From Flammeovirgaceae bacterium 311 (GTDB taxonomy: Bacteria > Bacteroidota > Bacteroidia > Cytophagales > Cyclobacteriaceae): 64,000 bases of DNA. Position 1 is the first letter of the stretch. The number at the start of each line of letters is the position of its first letter. The notes under the pieces are model-generated. The model searched no databases and was not told the origin of the DNA. It saw nothing but the letters and a program-made list of their open reading frames with translations. Position numbers and translations under genes: made by a program. Of this stretch, positions 8,958-21,297 are shown piece after piece. The stretch spans positions 2,248,501 through 2,312,500 of the forward strand of contig CP004371.1 in NCBI GenBank assembly GCA_000597885.1, written 5' to 3'.

Positions 8958-11075
8958 TTATTTTTGCGGCCCTTTTACTTTAGCAATCACCTGCTCGGCA
9001 ATGTTAGATGGTACCTGCTCGTAATGTGAGAAGGTTAAAGAAGCAGTTGCACGACCTGAAGTGATGGTACGTAAGTCTGTTACATAACCAAACAGTTCAG
9101 AAAGCGGCACATTTGCTCTTATAACCTGGGCAACACCTTTAGGGTCCATACCCCTCATGATACCACGGCGACGGTTCAGGTCACCTGTTACAGGACCGGT
9201 ATACTCATCTGGAGTTACTACTTCCACATTCATGATTGGCTCAAGAATGATAGGCTTAGCTTTCTTCGCGGCTTCTTTAAAACCAATACGGGCAGCAAGT
9301 TCGAAAGACAGCGCATCAGAGTCAACGTCGTGGAATGAACCATGGAACAGACGTACTTTCATCTGCTCGATAGGATATCCCGCCAGTGGTCCGTTTTTCA
9401 TGGCGCCTTCAAAACCTTTCTGAATAGAAGGTATGAATTCACGTGGAATAACACCACCTACAACATTGTTCACAAACTGCAAACCATTTCTTACTTCTTT
9501 CGGATCGGCCTCTGCATCAATTGGTCCTAATTCGAACACAATATCCGCAAACTTACCTTTACCACCGGTTTGCTTCTTGTACACCTCTTTATGCTCAACA
9601 TTGGCAGTAAGGGCTTCTTTGTAAGCAACCTGAGGCGCACCCTGATTGATCTCTACCTTGAACTCACGACGCATACGGTCGATGATGATCTCAAGGTGAA
9701 GCTCACCCATACCTCTAAGGATGGTCTGACCAGTTTCCTGATCGGTATGCACATGCAGTGTTGGATCTTCTTCCACCAGCTTGGCAATGGCCATACCCAG
9801 TTTATCTACGTCGGCCTGTTTTTTAGGCTCAATGGCATAACCAATTACCGGCTCAGGGAACACCATGGATTCCAGCACGATCTTGTGCTTCTCATCACAG
9901 AGGGTATCACCTGTTTTGATGTCTTTGAAGCCAACTACCGCACCGATATCACCTGCACCCAGTCTTTCGATCTGGTTCTGCTTGTTCGCGTGCATCTGGA
10001 AGATACGTGAGATCCTTTCTTTGTTGTCTGAACGAGTGTTGTACACATACGAGCCAGACTCCAGCACACCTGAATAGGCGCGGATAAAGCAAAGGCGACC
10101 TACGTAAGGGTCAGTTGCAATTTTAAAAGCAAGGGCAGCGAAAGGTTCAGTTTCAGCTGGCTTTCTTTTTGTTTCATTACCTGTATCAGGGTTGATACCG
10201 GTGATGCTCTCTTTATCCATGGGTGACGGGCAAAGCGCCATCACGTAATCAAGCATGGTTTGAACACCTTTGTTCTTGAAAGAAGAACCACAAAGCATTG
10301 GTACAATGGCCATGTCGATGGTTGCAGCACGAAGAGCAGCCAGAATCTCAGCTTCAGTAATTGATTCCGGATCATCAAAATACTTCTCCATCAGGCTCTC
10401 ATCATATTCCGCTACTGCTTCCAGCAGCTTTTCACGATACTCCTGCGCTTCTTCCATCATATCATCCGGAATGGCTACTTCGGTAAAGGTCATACCTTTA
10501 TCCTCTTCATTCCAGATAATGCCACGGAAGTTTACCAGGTCAACAACGCCTTTGAAGTTCTCTTCAGCACCAATAGGCAACTGAAGTGGTACAGCATTGC
10601 TGCCAAGCATTTCCTTCACCTGCTTACACACGCCAAGGAAGTCAGCACCGCTGCGGTCCATTTTGTTCACGAATCCGATACGGGCAACTTTATAGTTATC
10701 CGCCAGGCGCCAGTTAGTTTCTGACTGCGGCTCAACACCGTCTACAGCACTAAACAGAAACACCAGACCATCCAGTACACGCAGTGAACGGTTTACCTCT
10801 ACGGTAAAGTCCACGTGACCCGGGGTGTCAATGATATTGATATGATACTCCTGACCTCTGTAAGGCCATTTTACAGTTGTAGCTGCTGAGGTAATGGTTA
10901 TACCCCGCTCCTGCTCCTGCTCCATCCAGTCCATGGTGGCAGCACCATCATGAACTTCACCGATCTTGTGGCTAACACCAGAATAGTATAGAATACGCTC
11001 AGTGGTGGTGGTTTTACCCGCGTCAATGTGCGCTGCTATACCTATATTTCTTGTAAATTTTAAGTCTCTCGCCAT
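8958..11075 (-). CDS. fusA: Elongation factor G
   Basis: A 705-residue translational GTPase that drives tRNA-mRNA translocation and, with RRF, ribosome recycling. G1 is [15 protein letters not shown] near residue 17, G3 is DTPGHVDF and G4 is [10 protein letters not shown], followed by domains II-V with the [21 protein letters not shown] block. Its usual place between rpsG (three-base gap) and rpsJ is kept. It is a standard EF-G; no second EF-G copy is in the window. Confidence 0.98.
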   Translation of the reverse strand: MARDLKFTRNIGIAAHIDAGKTTTTERILYYSGVSHKIGEVHDGAATMDWMEQEQERGITITSAATTVKWPYRGQEYHINIIDTPGHVDFTVEVNRSLRVLDGLVFLFSAVDGVEPQSETNWRLADNYKVARIGFVNKMDRSGADFLGVCKQVKEMLGSNAVPLQLPIGAEENFKGVVDLVNFRGIIWNEEDKGMTFTEVAIPDDMMEEAQEYREKLLEAVAEYDESLMEKYFDDPESITEAEILAALRAATIDMAIVPMLCGSSFKNKGVQTMLDYVMALCPSPMDKESITGINPDTGNETKRKPAETEPFAALAFKIATDPYVGRLCFIRAYSGVLESGSYVYNTRSDNKERISRIFQMHANKQNQIERLGAGDIGAVVGFKDIKTGDTLCDEKHKIVLESMVFPEPVIGYAIEPKKQADVDKLGMAIAKLVEEDPTLHVHTDQETGQTILRGMGELHLEIIIDRMRREFKVEINQGAPQVAYKEALTANVEHKEVYKKQTGGKGKFADIVFELGPIDAEADPKEVRNGLQFVNNVVGGVIPREFIPSIQKGFEGAMKNGPLAGYPIEQMKVRLFHGSFHDVDSDALSFELAARIGFKEAAKKAKPIILEPIMNVEVVTPDEYTGPVTGDLNRRRGIMRGMDPKGVAQVIRANVPLSELFGYVTDLRTITSGRATASLTFSHYEQVPSNIAEQVIAKVKGPQK

Positions 11076-11078
11076 TTT

Positions 11079-11546
11079 TTAGAATCTGAAGTGTGAGAAT
11101 GCTTTGTTTGCCTCAGCCATACGATGTGTATCGTCTTTCTTCTTGATCGCAGCTCCCTCACCTTTAGAAGCAGAAATTATTTCTCCTGCCAGCTTCTCTG
11201 TCATGGTTTTTTCACCACGGTTACGAGCATAGCTGATGAGCCATTTGATACCCAGCGAGGTCTTGCGTTCAGGGCGCACTTCCTGGGGAACCTGGAATGT
11301 TGCACCACCTACACGACGGCTTTTCACCTCTACGCCAGGCATCACATTGTTCAATGCCTTGCGCCAGGTTTCGAGACCATTCTCGCCAGTTCTGCTTTCT
11401 ATCAACGCTACTGCGTCGTAGAAAATGCTGTAGGCAATACTCTTCTTACCGTCCACCATCATGTAGTTTACAAACTTGGAAACCATTACATCTCCAAATT
11501 TTGGATCCGGTAGAATATATCTCTTTTTAGGCTTACTTTTTCTCAT
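11079..11546 (-). CDS. rpsG: 30S ribosomal protein S7
   Basis: A 155-residue S7 beginning [19 protein letters not shown], with [19 protein letters not shown] and the C-terminal [24 protein letters not shown]7 nucleates assembly of the 16S 3' domain and lies near the E site. In E. coli it feeds back on the str operon; nothing here shows whether that holds. It follows rpsL by 18 bases and precedes fusA by three. Confidence 0.98.
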   Translation of the reverse strand: MRKSKPKKRYILPDPKFGDVMVSKFVNYMMVDGKKSIAYSIFYDAVALIESRTGENGLETWRKALNNVMPGVEVKSRRVGGATFQVPQEVRPERKTSLGIKWLISYARNRGEKTMTEKLAGEIISASKGEGAAIKKKDDTHRMAEANKAFSHFRF

Positions 11547-11564
11547 TGTATTATTACTCGAATA

Positions 11565-11945
11565 TTAGCTTTTTGCTTTTGGTCTCTTGGCACCGTATTT
11601 GGAACGTGCTTGCAGACGACCACTAACACCTGCGGTATCAAGTGCACCACGAATGATGTGGTAGCGTACACCTGGAAGGTCTTTAACACGACCACCGCGG
11701 ATTAGCACAATTGAGTGCTCCTGCAGGTTATGTCCCTCTCCCGGAATGTATGCGTTTACTTCTTTACCATTGGTAAGACGTACACGCGCAACTTTACGCA
11801 TTGCAGAGTTAGGTTTCTTCGGCGTTGTTGTGTACACGCGGGTACACACACCTCGACGCTGCGGACATGCGTCCAGCGCCGGTGATTTTGATTTTGAGGT
11901 CAGTTGTTTTCTGCCCTTTCTTACTAATTGCTGAATAGTAGGCAT
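11565..11945 (-). CDS. rpsL: 30S ribosomal protein S12
   Basis: A 126-residue S12, first gene of the rpsL-rpsG-fusA-rpsJ unit. It has [17 protein letters not shown] and [18 protein letters not shown], with Lys at both positions whose replacement gives streptomycin resistance in other bacteria, so the sequence is of the sensitive type. S12 sits in the decoding centre. A promoter lies about 50 bases upstream. Confidence 0.98.
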   Translation of the reverse strand: MPTIQQLVRKGRKQLTSKSKSPALDACPQRRGVCTRVYTTTPKKPNSAMRKVARVRLTNGKEVNAYIPGEGHNLQEHSIVLIRGGRVKDLPGVRYHIIRGALDTAGVSGRLQARSKYGAKRPKAKS

Positions 11946-11994
11946 TCTCTTTACCTGGTTTAGCTACTGATCCTATGATCGGTTTTTCGGACTG

Positions 11995-12026
11995 CAAAAA
12001 TATAAAAATAGTACACACATTGCAAA
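11995..12026 (-). promoter_or_regulatory. Promoter of the rpsL operon, overlapping a terminator
   Basis: The minus strand has TTTG (12023-12026), 20 bases, then TATTTTTG (11995-12002), a near-ideal Bacteroidetes promoter about 50 bases before the S12 start. The TTTG lies in the loop of the hairpin at 12005-12044, so the promoter and the preceding terminator share bases. Confidence 0.8.
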
Positions 12027-12044
12027 GAATGTGTGTACTATTTT
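12005..12044 (-). terminator. Terminator of the secE-rpoC-DUF3467 transcript
   Basis: A perfect 17-bp stem (AAAATAGTACACACATT with its complement) closes a six-base loop 24 bases after the DUF3467 stop and is followed on the minus strand by TATATTTTT. The spacer of the rpsL promoter runs through its second arm. Confidence 0.8.
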
Positions 12045-12067
12045 AGATTAACTAGGATTTACTCTTC

Positions 12068-12400
12068 TCAGGCTTCGCCAATGGTGCCTCCAAAGTTCAT
12101 CGGAAAGCGTACCTGCTCTTCGTCTGCCTGCTTTATGTGCCCAAAACTATCTTCGTACTTGGAGATATTATCGTTCAGGGCCTGCAGCAAACGTTTGGCA
12201 TGTTCGGGCGTTAATATCACCCGTGCTTTCACTTTTGCTTTTGGAACACCCGGCATCAGCCGGATAAAGTCTATTACAAACTCCGAGTTGGAGTGGGCCA
12301 CCATGGCCAGATTGGAATAAACGCCCTCTGCTATTTCCTCAGTCAGCTCTATATTTATCTGCTGTGGTTTAAGGGACTTTTTAGGATCCTGATCTGACAT
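12068..12400 (-). CDS. DUF3467 family protein
   Basis: A 110-residue soluble protein of the DUF3467 family, recognised from NIELTEEIAEGVYSNLAMV, SEFVIDFIRLMPGVPKAKVKARVILTPEHAK and the short tail. Its function is not known to me. It starts nine bases after rpoC, and no terminator lies between, so it is almost certainly co-transcribed with the RNA polymerase genes; this placement after rpoC is common in Bacteroidetes and hints at a role near transcription, which is only inference. A strong terminator follows. Confidence 0.88.
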   Translation of the reverse strand: MSDQDPKKSLKPQQINIELTEEIAEGVYSNLAMVAHSNSEFVIDFIRLMPGVPKAKVKARVILTPEHAKRLLQALNDNISKYEDSFGHIKQADEEQVRFPMNFGGTIGEA

Positions 12401-12409
12401 AGTTTCCGC

Positions 12410-15400
12410 TTATCTTGCTTCTAATTGTCTTTCACGAGCTACAGGCTCATCTTCATGTCCTGCTTTAACCTTGCTGTACTCATCTTCTGAATAAACCAGC
12501 ACACGGTTAAACTCACGCATACCAGTACCGGCTGGGATCAGGTGACCAACGATCACGTTTTCTTTCAGACCCATCAGGTAATCTGTCTTGCCACGGATAG
12601 AGGCTTCACTTAGTACCTTGGTTGTTTCCTGGAAGGATGCAGCCGAGATAAAGCTTTCAGTACCTAATGATGCCTGTGTGATACCCTGTAGGGTTGGCTG
12701 CGATACAGCTGGTGCCGCATCACGCACATCTACCAGCTTCTGGTCGTTACGCTTCAGTTTAGAGTTTTCTTCTCTTAAACGGCGGGCGTTCACAATCATA
12801 CCTGGTTTCAGGCTGGTTGAATCACCGGCGTCTGTCACTACTTTCTTATCCAGAATGCTGTCATTCTCTTCAAAGAAAGCAAAACGATCAACCAGTTGGT
12901 TCGGCAGGAAGCTGGTATCACCCGGATCTACAACAAGCACCTTCTGCATCATCTGGCGTACGATCACTTCAATATGTTTGTCGTTGATCTTCACACCCTG
13001 CAGACGGTATACTTCCTGGATCTCGTTCACCAGGTATTCCTGTACTGCAGTAGGTCCTTTGATGTTCAGAATATCTGCAGGCGTAACGGCACCATCAGAA
13101 AGAGGAATACCTGCACGCACAAAGTCATTATCCTGTACCAGAATGTGCTTGGACAGCGGTACCAGGTAACGCTTCTTCACACCATCCTTAGATTCGATAA
13201 AGATCTCGCGGTTACCACGCTTGATGGAACCGTAAGTAACCACACCATCAATTTCAGACACTACGGCCGGGTTAGATGGGTTACGGGCTTCGAACAGCTC
13301 TGTTACACGTGGCAGACCACCTGTGATGTCGCGTGATTTACCCATGGTACGGGGTATCTTCGCCAGTACCTGTCCTTTTTTCACTTTATCGCCCTGATCT
13401 ACTACCAGGTGAGCACCCACAGGGATGTTATAACCTTTGGTAGTATCAGCATTGCCTGTATTTACAATGATGGATGGGTTCTTTGCCTTATCCTTGGTTT
13501 CAACAATCACTTTCTCGCGGTGACCGGTCTGTTCGTCCGATTCTTCACGATAGGTAATGCCTTCTTCAATGGCATCGAAATCAATGTGTCCATCAAGTTC
13601 TGACAGGATCACCGCATTGTAAGGATCCCAGAAACAGATCTGATCTCCTTTGCTGATCTTATCACCGTCTTTCACTACCAGGAAGGCACCGTATGGTACG
13701 TGGTTTGAGATCAGTACTTTGCCTGACTTCTCATCCACAACCTGAATTTCTCCTGAACGACCCATTACCACGGTAATGTCAGTGCCTTCGTCGTTGGTCG
13801 TATTAATGGTACGCAGCTCCTCAAAGCGGATGGTACCATCAAACTTAGCCCTGATCTGTGCTTCTACCGCAATGTTAGAGGCAGTACCACCTACGTGGAA
13901 GGTACGAAGCGTAAGCTGTGTACCCGGCTCACCAATAGACTGTGCTGCAATAACCCCTACAGATTCCCCTTTCTGTACCATACGGCCAGAGGCAAGGTTA
14001 CGTCCGTAGCACTTGCCGCAAATACCCTGACGGGTTTCGCAGGTCAGTGCAGAGCGGATCTCCACCTCTTCTACCGCAGATTCGTCGATACGGGTCGCAA
14101 GTTCTTCTGTTACTTCCTCACCAGCCTTTACGATCAGCTCATCTGTGATCGGATCGTACACATCGTGTACGGTAACGCGACCCAGAATACGCTCGCTTAG
14201 CGGCTCTACCACATCTTCGTTATCTTTCAGAGCAGTTACGTTGATACCACGCAGGGTACCGCAATCAGGCTCATTTACCACCACGTCCTGTGCAACGTCT
14301 ACCAGACGACGGGTCAGATAACCTGCATCGGCAGTTTTAAGGGCCGTATCGGCAAGACCTTTACGGGCACCGTGGGTAGAAATAAAGTACTCGATTACGT
14401 CCAGACCTTCTTTAAAGTTCGAAAGGATCGGGTTTTCAATGATCTCTCCTACCGAACCCTGCAGGTTTTTCTGTGGCTTGGCCATCAGACCCCTCATACC
14501 ACCCAACTGGCGAATCTGCTCCCTGGAACCACGGGCTCCGGAGTGCATCATCATAAAGATAGAGTTGAATCCCTGACGGTCATCTTCCATCTGCTGCATC
14601 AGGCGGCCGGTTAACTGTGAGTTAACGCGGGTCCAGATGTCAATCACCTGGTTGTAACGCTCGTTATCTGTGATCAGACCCATCAGGTAGTTGTTCCATA
14701 CGGCATCAACTTCCTCTTTGGCCTGATTAATCATCAGGTCTTTGTTCTCCGGTACCAGGATATCGCCCAGACCCATTGACAGACCACCGCGGTACGCACT
14801 CTGGAAACCAAGTTCCTTGATGTCGTCCAGGAAGTGAGCCGTACGGGCCATACCTACGATCTTGAATACCTGAGAAATAATCTGCTGAAGCTTTTTCTTG
14901 GTAAGCAGCTCATCTACATAACCTACTTCTTCAGGAACGTGCTGGTTAAACAGTACGCGACCGGCTACGGTCTCTACCATCTTCTCTTCCAGCTCTCCTG
15001 TTTCAGGATTACGCACTTTTGTTTTCACAAAGATGTACGCATGCTTGCTCAGACGCTTCTCATTCATCGCAATGATCACCTCTTCGGCAGAGTAGAAACG
15101 CATGCCTTCGCCCTGCTCCTTGTGCTCCGGCGTACTGCGGCGACCTTTGGTCACGTAGTACAGGCCAAGCACCATGTCCTGCGAAGGTACGGCAATTGGC
15201 GCACCGTTGGCAGGGTTCAGGATGTTGTGCGAAGCCAGCATCAGCAGCGATGCTTCCAGGATAGCCTCATGACCCAGGGGTACGTGTACCGCCATCTGGT
15301 CACCGTCAAAGTCGGCGTTAAACGCTGTACACACCAGTGGGTGCAGCTGAATAGCCTTACCTTCGATCAGCTTAGGCTGGAATGCCTGGATACCCAGACG

Positions 15401-16732
15401 GTGCAGGGTTGGCGCACGGTTAAGGAGCACAGGGTGGCCCTTCAGTACGTTTTCCAGAATATCCCACACCACGGGATCTTTGCGATCAACTATTTTCTTG
15501 GCTGATTTTACGGTCTTAACGATACCGCGCTCAATCAGCTTACGGATAATAAATGGCTTGAAAAGCTCGGCTGCCATGTTCTTGGGCAGACCGCACTCGT
15601 GCAGTTTCAGCTCAGGGCCTACCACGATAACCGAACGACCGGAATAGTCGACACGCTTACCAAGAAGGTTCTGGCGGAAACGGCCCTGCTTACCTTTCAG
15701 CATGTCTGAAAGTGACTTCAGCGCACGGTTACCATCCGAACGAACGGCGTTTACCTTACGGCTGTTATCGAACAGGGAGTCTACTGCTTCCTGTAGCATA
15801 CGCTTCTCATTCCGCAAGATTACCTCAGGCGCTTTGATATCAATCAGGCGCTTCAGACGATTGTTACGGATAATAACACGACGGTACAGGTCATTTAGGT
15901 CGGAGGTAGCAAAACGGCCGCCATCCAGGGGCACAAGCGGACGAAGCTCTGGTGGAATTACCGGTACCATTTTGATGATCATCCATTCAGGACGGTTCAC
16001 CACACGGGTGTTGGCATCACGGAAAGCTTCTACTACCTTCAGACGCTTGAGCGCTTCAGCTTTACGCTGCTGCGAAGAGTCTGTGGCAGCCTGGTGGCGC
16101 AACTCATACGACAGCTCATCCAGCTGGGTACGGGCAAGCAGCATTTCCAGCGCTTCTGCACCCATCTTGGCGATGAACTTGTTCGGATCGTTGTCGTCAA
16201 GCATCTGGTTTTCACGCGGCAGCTTGTCGATAATGTCCAGGTACTCATCTTCAGTAAGGAAGTCCATGGTGTTTACACCATCTTCTGCCTTGGTACCTGG
16301 CTGAATTACCACATAGCGCTCGTAGTAAATAACCTGATCTAATTTCTTTGTTGGCAAACCCAGCAGGTAACCGATCTTATTAGGTAAAGAACGGAAATAC
16401 CAGATGTGGGCAACCGGAACCACTAGTTCAATGTGGCCCATCCGCTCCCTGCGTACTTTTTTCTCGGTTACTTCAACCCCGCAGCGGTCGCAGATAATGC
16501 CTTTATAACGAATACGTTTGTACTTACCACAATGACACTCCCAGTCTTTCACCGGACCGAAGATACGCTCGCAGAAAAGACCGCCCATCTCCGGCTTATA
16601 AGTCCGGTAGTTGATGGTCTCTGGCTGCGTTACTTCGCCGTGTGAACTTTCCAGAATAGATTCCGGAGAGGCCAGGCTTATGGTAACCTTTGAGAAGTCA
16701 ATGTTGAGCTTTTTATTTTTACGAAATGCCAT
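12410..16732 (-). CDS. rpoC: DNA-directed RNA polymerase subunit beta'
   Basis: A 1440-residue beta' subunit. The N-terminal zinc site uses Cys66, Cys68, Cys81 and Cys84 (CHCGK...CDRCG), and the catalytic magnesium loop NADFDGDQ lies at residues 472-479. The bridge helix/trigger loop region and a second Cys cluster ([15 protein letters not shown]) follow. It catalyses RNA synthesis with beta. The 124-base gap to rpoB contains a GC-rich hairpin. DUF3467 follows after nine bases. Confidence 0.99.
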   Translation of the reverse strand: MAFRKNKKLNIDFSKVTISLASPESILESSHGEVTQPETINYRTYKPEMGGLFCERIFGPVKDWECHCGKYKRIRYKGIICDRCGVEVTEKKVRRERMGHIELVVPVAHIWYFRSLPNKIGYLLGLPTKKLDQVIYYERYVVIQPGTKAEDGVNTMDFLTEDEYLDIIDKLPRENQMLDDNDPNKFIAKMGAEALEMLLARTQLDELSYELRHQAATDSSQQRKAEALKRLKVVEAFRDANTRVVNRPEWMIIKMVPVIPPELRPLVPLDGGRFATSDLNDLYRRVIIRNNRLKRLIDIKAPEVILRNEKRMLQEAVDSLFDNSRKVNAVRSDGNRALKSLSDMLKGKQGRFRQNLLGKRVDYSGRSVIVVGPELKLHECGLPKNMAAELFKPFIIRKLIERGIVKTVKSAKKIVDRKDPVVWDILENVLKGHPVLLNRAPTLHRLGIQAFQPKLIEGKAIQLHPLVCTAFNADFDGDQMAVHVPLGHEAILEASLLMLASHNILNPANGAPIAVPSQDMVLGLYYVTKGRRSTPEHKEQGEGMRFYSAEEVIIAMNEKRLSKHAYIFVKTKVRNPETGELEEKMVETVAGRVLFNQHVPEEVGYVDELLTKKKLQQIISQVFKIVGMARTAHFLDDIKELGFQSAYRGGLSMGLGDILVPENKDLMINQAKEEVDAVWNNYLMGLITDNERYNQVIDIWTRVNSQLTGRLMQQMEDDRQGFNSIFMMMHSGARGSREQIRQLGGMRGLMAKPQKNLQGSVGEIIENPILSNFKEGLDVIEYFISTHGARKGLADTALKTADAGYLTRRLVDVAQDVVVNEPDCGTLRGINVTALKDNEDVVEPLSERILGRVTVHDVYDPITDELIVKAGEEVTEELATRIDESAVEEVEIRSALTCETRQGICGKCYGRNLASGRMVQKGESVGVIAAQSIGEPGTQLTLRTFHVGGTASNIAVEAQIRAKFDGTIRFEELRTINTTNDEGTDITVVMGRSGEIQVVDEKSGKVLISNHVPYGAFLVVKDGDKISKGDQICFWDPYNAVILSELDGHIDFDAIEEGITYREESDEQTGHREKVIVETKDKAKNPSIIVNTGNADTTKGYNIPVGAHLVVDQGDKVKKGQVLAKIPRTMGKSRDITGGLPRVTELFEARNPSNPAVVSEIDGVVTYGSIKRGNREIFIESKDGVKKRYLVPLSKHILVQDNDFVRAGIPLSDGAVTPADILNIKGPTAVQEYLVNEIQEVYRLQGVKINDKHIEVIVRQMMQKVLVVDPGDTSFLPNQLVDRFAFFEENDSILDKKVVTDAGDSTSLKPGMIVNARRLREENSKLKRNDQKLVDVRDAAPAVSQPTLQGITQASLGTESFISAASFQETTKVLSEASIRGKTDYLMGLKENVIVGHLIPAGTGMREFNRVLVYSEDEYSKVKAGHEDEPVARERQLEAR

Positions 16733-16821
16733 ACCGATGTTTATTGAATCGTTGTTTAGCAGACCTTTAAGGTTTTATCGGGCAATTTAGTTCGCCCTGT
16801 GGACTGTTATAGCTCATGAAA

Positions 16822-16845
16822 GGCCGGACACTTTTGTGCCCGGCC
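16822..16845 (-). other. GC-rich hairpin between rpoB and rpoC
   Basis: The minus strand reads GGCCGGGCAC, AAAA, GTGTCCGGCC and then only TTTC, 12 bases after the rpoB stop. The stem is strong but the T-run is weak, so it could be a partial terminator, an RNA-processing site or a stability element that sets the beta to beta' ratio. Confidence 0.65.
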
Positions 16846-16856
16846 AGTATGAATAT

Positions 16857-19800
16857 TTAGTCCATCGTGATTTCAAGTGCAAGGCCACGAAGCTCGTGTA
16901 CCAGTACATTGAATGACTCCGGAATGTTAGGACGTGGCATATTTTCGCCTTTTACAATGGCTTCGTATGCTTTGGCACGGCCTACAACGTCGTCTGATTT
17001 AACCGTTAAGATCTCTTGCAGAATGTTGGCAGCACCGAATGCTTCCAGTGCCCACACTTCCATCTCACCAAAACGCTGACCACCGAATTGTGCTTTACCA
17101 CCCAGCGGCTGCTGTGTAATGAGTGAGTATGGTCCGATAGAACGGGCGTGCATCTTGTCATCCACCAGGTGACCCAGTTTCAGCATGTAGATCACCCCTA
17201 CCGTTACCGGCTGATCGAAGCGCTCGCCTGTACGACCGTCGTGCAGATAGGCACGGCCAAATTCAGGAACGTTAGCAGCTTTCAGCTCCGCAGCTACTTC
17301 TTCCATGGTAGCACCATCGAAGATAGGCGTTGCGTACTTGCGGCCCAGTTCAAGACCGGCCCAGCCCAGTACGGTTTCGTAAATCTGGCCGATGTTCATA
17401 CGCGAAGGTACGCCCAGCGGGTTCAGTACGATATCCATTGGAGTGCCGTCTGGCAGGAATGGCATATCTTCAGCACGTACAATCTTGGCAACCACACCTT
17501 TGTTACCGTGGCGGCCCGCCATCTTGTCACCTACCTTCAGCTTACGCTTCTTGGCAATGTAAACTTTGGCCAGCTGCACAATACCTGCCGGAAGTTCATC
17601 ACCCACCTCCAGCGTAAACCTGTTACGCTTAAAGTGTGCGTTGATTTCGTTGCGGCGGCGGTTGTAGTTCTTCACCAGCGATTGTACCAGTCCATTGGTA
17701 TGCTCATCTTCAGTCCAGCCTTCCAGGTTCAGGTCGGCTATCATGTTCACCTCTTCTGCTACTGCATAAGTACTCTCGTCGCGGTAGATGTTCTTCTCCG
17801 GGAAGATGTTGTTCTCAATGTTCTGACGGGTGAATTTCACACCTTTAGACATGATCTCATCACCAAACTTGTGCCTGATGCCCTGTGAAGTTTTACCATC
17901 CAGCAGCTGTACCAGCTTATCGATCATGCGGCCACGCAGGCTTAGCAGGTCTTTGCTGTAACGCGCTTTCAGGTTATCTACTTCTTTCTTGGCACGGGCA
18001 CGAGAGTCTTTATCACGCTTAGGGCGTGAGAATAATTTAGTATCGATTACCACACCAGTAAGTGATGGAGGCGCCTTCATGGAAGCATCCTTCACGTCGC
18101 CGGCTTTGTCACCAAAGATGGCACGAAGCAGCTTTTCTTCAGGAGTCGGATCGGTTTCACCTTTAGGGGTGATCTTACCAATCAGGATATCTCCCTCACG
18201 CACTTCGGCACCCAGGCGGATAATACCGTTCTCATCAAGGTTGCGAACAGCTTCCTCACTAACGTTTGGAATCTCTGAAGTAAGCTCCTCTTCGCCACGC
18301 TTGGTATCACGCACCTCCATCTCAAATTCTTCAATGTGAATTGAGGTGAAGATATCTTCGCGTACCACGCGCTCGGAGATTACGATCGCATCCTCGAAGT
18401 TATAACCCTGCCATGGCATGAAAGCCACCCGCAGGTTACGACCCAGGGCCAGCTCGCCACCTTCCGTTGCATAACCTTCGCACAGGATTTGTCCCTTAGT
18501 AATCTTTTCGCCTTTGTATACCATTGGCTTCAGATTAATACAGGTATCCTGATTGGTGCGGCGGAATTTGGTTAAGCCGTGAACAATAATATCGTTATCG
18601 AACGAAACCAGCTTTTGCTCGTCTGTTTTGTCGTAACGGATTCTGATTTCAGTAGAATCTACAAACTCTACTGTACCATTGTCTTCTGCTACAATCAGCG
18701 AGCGTGAGTCGGCTGCCACACGTCCTTCCAGACCTGTACCTACAATTGGAGCTTCCGGACGAAGCAGTGGTACTGCCTGACGCTGCATGTTCGAACCCAT
18801 CAGGGCGCGGTTAGCATCGTCGTGCTCCAGGAATGGAATCAGGGAAGCCGCAACAGACACAATCTGGTTTGGCGCAATATCCATATAAGTCAGCTGGTCA
18901 GGATCCAACACAGGGAAGTCACCTTCGTAGCGAGCTTTTACCTTATCGTTCACATATTTACCCTGCTCATCGATAGGCGCATTGGCCTGGGCAATGTTGT
19001 GGGTATCTTCTTCTTCGGCAGTCAGGAATACTACATCTTTACTTACCACACCATCTTTCACCTTGCGGTATGGTGTTTCGATAAAGCCCATATGGTTCAC
19101 CTTGGCATGCACACAAAGAGAAGAAATCAGACCAATGTTTGGTCCTTCCGGCGTCTCGATAGTACAAAGGCGGCCATAGTGGGTGTAGTGAACGTCACGT
19201 ACCTCAAAACCTGCACGCTCGCGGCTCAAACCACCTGGTCCCAGGGCCGACATTCTACGCTTGTGCGTTACCTCGGCAAGGGGGTTGGTCTGGTCCATGA
19301 ACTGGCTCAGCTGGTTGGTACCAAAGAAGCTGTTAATTACAGATGAAAGCGTACGGGCGTTAATCAGGTCAACAGGTTTGAAGTCCTCATTATCGCGTAC
19401 GTTCATACGTTCCTTAATGGTACGCGACATACGGGCAAGACCTACGCCAAACTGGGCATAAAGCTGCTCCCCTACGGTACGTACACGGCGGTTGCTCAAG
19501 TGGTCAATATCGTCCACTACAGCGCGTGAGTTGATCAGGGTGATCAGGAACTTAACAATGCTGATGATATCCTGCGTTGTCAGTACCTTGGTGTCTGAAG
19601 CAATCTCAAGACCGAGCTTCTTGTTAATTCTGTAACGGCCTACTTCACCCAGGTCGTAACGCTTATCAGAGAAGAACAGGCTGTGAATAATATCACGGGC
19701 AGTTTGCTCGTCTGGTGCTTCGGTGTTACGAAGCTGACGGTAAATCTGCTCAACCGCTTCTTTCTCTGAGTTAGAGTTATCTTTCTGCAGGGTGTTGTAG

Positions 19801-20723
19801 ATGATGGTATAGTCGTTCACGTTCACATCTTCCCTGTGCAGGATGATGGAATCAGAACCAGAATCCAGAATGGTTTCTATATCATCATTGGTAATAAGTG
19901 AATCGCGCTCCAGTAACACTTCGTTACGGTCGATAGACACTACTTCACCAGTATCTTCATCTACGAAGTCTTCAGTCCAGGTGCGAAGAACCCTGGCTGC
20001 CAGACGGCGGCCTACAACCTTTTTAAGGTTAGCCTTATTATTCTGAACTTCTTCGCTCAACCCAAACAGGTCGAGTATTTCTTTATCTGTACCATATCCG
20101 ATGGCGCGCAACAGTGTAGTAACCGGGAATTTCTTCTTACGGTCGATGTAGGCATACATCACATTGTTTACGTCTGTTGCAAACTCTATCCAGGAGCCCT
20201 TGAAAGGGATGATCCTGGCCGAATAAAGCTTGGTACCGTTTGTGTGCTTGCTTTGGGCAAAGAACACACCCGGCGAGCGGTGCAGCTGTGATACAATAAC
20301 ACGTTCAGCTCCATTGATCACAAAGGAGCCTTTTTCTGTCATGTAAGGGATATTGCCGAGGAAAACTTCCTGTTCGATGGTCTCGAAATCTTCGTTTTCC
20401 GCGTCGTTACAGCGCAGGCGCAATTTAGCCTTAAGCGGAACGGAATAGGTTAGTCCGCGTTCGATACACTCCTCCACAGTGTACTTAGGCGGATCGAGCA
20501 TATAATCAACAAACTCCAGTACGAAATTTTCGCGGGAGTCTGAAATTGGAAAGTTCTCCATAAACACCTTGTACAAGCCTTCTTGCGTACGCTTGTCGGC
20601 AGGTGTTTCTAATTGAAGAAAGTCCATATATGACTGTAGCTGCACATCCAGAAAATCAGGATAGTCCAGTACAGTTTTAATGGAGGCAAAATTAATCCGT
20701 TCGTTATATTTTGTATTTGCCAA
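16857..20723 (-). CDS. rpoB: DNA-directed RNA polymerase subunit beta
   Basis: A 1288-residue beta subunit. The rifampicin-binding segment at about residues 467-500 reads [16 protein letters not shown] and [14 protein letters not shown], with the Asp, His and Ser residues of sensitive enzymes intact. Further on are [15 protein letters not shown] and the C-terminal [23 protein letters not shown]-like block. It forms the catalytic core with rpoC. It lies 170 bases after rplL, a gap that holds an attenuator-like hairpin. Confidence 0.99.
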   Translation of the reverse strand: MANTKYNERINFASIKTVLDYPDFLDVQLQSYMDFLQLETPADKRTQEGLYKVFMENFPISDSRENFVLEFVDYMLDPPKYTVEECIERGLTYSVPLKAKLRLRCNDAENEDFETIEQEVFLGNIPYMTEKGSFVINGAERVIVSQLHRSPGVFFAQSKHTNGTKLYSARIIPFKGSWIEFATDVNNVMYAYIDRKKKFPVTTLLRAIGYGTDKEILDLFGLSEEVQNNKANLKKVVGRRLAARVLRTWTEDFVDEDTGEVVSIDRNEVLLERDSLITNDDIETILDSGSDSIILHREDVNVNDYTIIYNTLQKDNSNSEKEAVEQIYRQLRNTEAPDEQTARDIIHSLFFSDKRYDLGEVGRYRINKKLGLEIASDTKVLTTQDIISIVKFLITLINSRAVVDDIDHLSNRRVRTVGEQLYAQFGVGLARMSRTIKERMNVRDNEDFKPVDLINARTLSSVINSFFGTNQLSQFMDQTNPLAEVTHKRRMSALGPGGLSRERAGFEVRDVHYTHYGRLCTIETPEGPNIGLISSLCVHAKVNHMGFIETPYRKVKDGVVSKDVVFLTAEEEDTHNIAQANAPIDEQGKYVNDKVKARYEGDFPVLDPDQLTYMDIAPNQIVSVAASLIPFLEHDDANRALMGSNMQRQAVPLLRPEAPIVGTGLEGRVAADSRSLIVAEDNGTVEFVDSTEIRIRYDKTDEQKLVSFDNDIIVHGLTKFRRTNQDTCINLKPMVYKGEKITKGQILCEGYATEGGELALGRNLRVAFMPWQGYNFEDAIVISERVVREDIFTSIHIEEFEMEVRDTKRGEEELTSEIPNVSEEAVRNLDENGIIRLGAEVREGDILIGKITPKGETDPTPEEKLLRAIFGDKAGDVKDASMKAPPSLTGVVIDTKLFSRPKRDKDSRARAKKEVDNLKARYSKDLLSLRGRMIDKLVQLLDGKTSQGIRHKFGDEIMSKGVKFTRQNIENNIFPEKNIYRDESTYAVAEEVNMIADLNLEGWTEDEHTNGLVQSLVKNYNRRRNEINAHFKRNRFTLEVGDELPAGIVQLAKVYIAKKRKLKVGDKMAGRHGNKGVVAKIVRAEDMPFLPDGTPMDIVLNPLGVPSRMNIGQIYETVLGWAGLELGRKYATPIFDGATMEEVAAELKAANVPEFGRAYLHDGRTGERFDQPVTVGVIYMLKLGHLVDDKMHARSIGPYSLITQQPLGGKAQFGGQRFGEMEVWALEAFGAANILQEILTVKSDDVVGRAKAYEAIVKGENMPRPNIPESFNVLVHELRGLALEITMD

Positions 20724-20833
20724 GACTATAGAACTTTTAGTACCTAAATTGAACCGGTATTGGTAAGAACTGAAGCCTGATAAGATTAGTTCGCTGGAAA
20801 AAATATTATCAGGAACAGGTACAAACAGGAAAA

Positions 20834-20854
20834 GACCTGACTAATCGTCAGGCC
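20834..20854 (-). terminator. Attenuator-like hairpin between rplL and rpoB
   Basis: The minus strand reads GGCCTGAC, a five-base loop, GTCAGGTC and TTTTCC, 40 bases after the L7/L12 stop. The T-run is short, so partial termination is likely, as known for the rplL-rpoB gap in other bacteria, where it lets L7/L12 exceed polymerase. A second small stem GGACC/GGTCC lies just upstream. Confidence 0.55.
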
Positions 20855-20893
20855 TAAAAGTATAGGTCGGACCGTGTTAACAGGTCCATGCAG

Positions 20894-21271
20894 TTACTTC
20901 AGTTCTACTTCAGCTCCGGCTTCTTCAAGTTGTTTTTTAAGAGCTTCAGCTTCGTCTTTACCGATGCCTTCTTTGATTGCTTTAGGAGCGTTGTCTACTA
21001 CGTCTTTCGCCTCTTTCAGACCAAGACCAGTAAGTTCTTTCACAAGCTTAACTACTGCAAGTTTAGCGGCGCCAGCTGATTTCAGCACTACGTCGAATTC
21101 TGATTTCTCTGCAGGAGCGGCGGCTTCTGCACCACCACCAGCTGCGGCTGCTGGAGCAGCGGCGGCAGCAGGCTCAATACCATACTCGTCCTTAAGGATA
21201 GTTGCTAACTCGTTAACTTCTTTAACGGTTAGGTTCACTAGCTGCTCTGCAAACGCTTTAAGATCTGCCAT
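20894..21271 (-). CDS. rplL: 50S ribosomal protein L7/L12
   Basis: A 125-residue L7/L12. An N-terminal dimerisation helix ([20 protein letters not shown]) is followed by an Ala/Gly-rich hinge and the C-terminal domain with [21 protein letters not shown] and [15 protein letters not shown], which recruits translational GTPases. It follows rplJ by 26 bases, and a 170-base gap with a hairpin precedes rpoB. Confidence 0.98.
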   Translation of the reverse strand: MADLKAFAEQLVNLTVKEVNELATILKDEYGIEPAAAAAPAAAAGGGAEAAAPAEKSEFDVVLKSAGAAKLAVVKLVKELTGLGLKEAKDVVDNAPKAIKEGIGKDEAEALKKQLEEAGAEVELK

Positions 21272-21297
21272 TTTAGATTACCTTTTAAAATTGAATG

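Noticed and set aside
14834-15505. 223-codon plus-strand ORF
   Set aside because: Antisense shadow of rpoC.
17148-17888. 246-codon plus-strand ORF
   Set aside because: Antisense shadow of rpoB.
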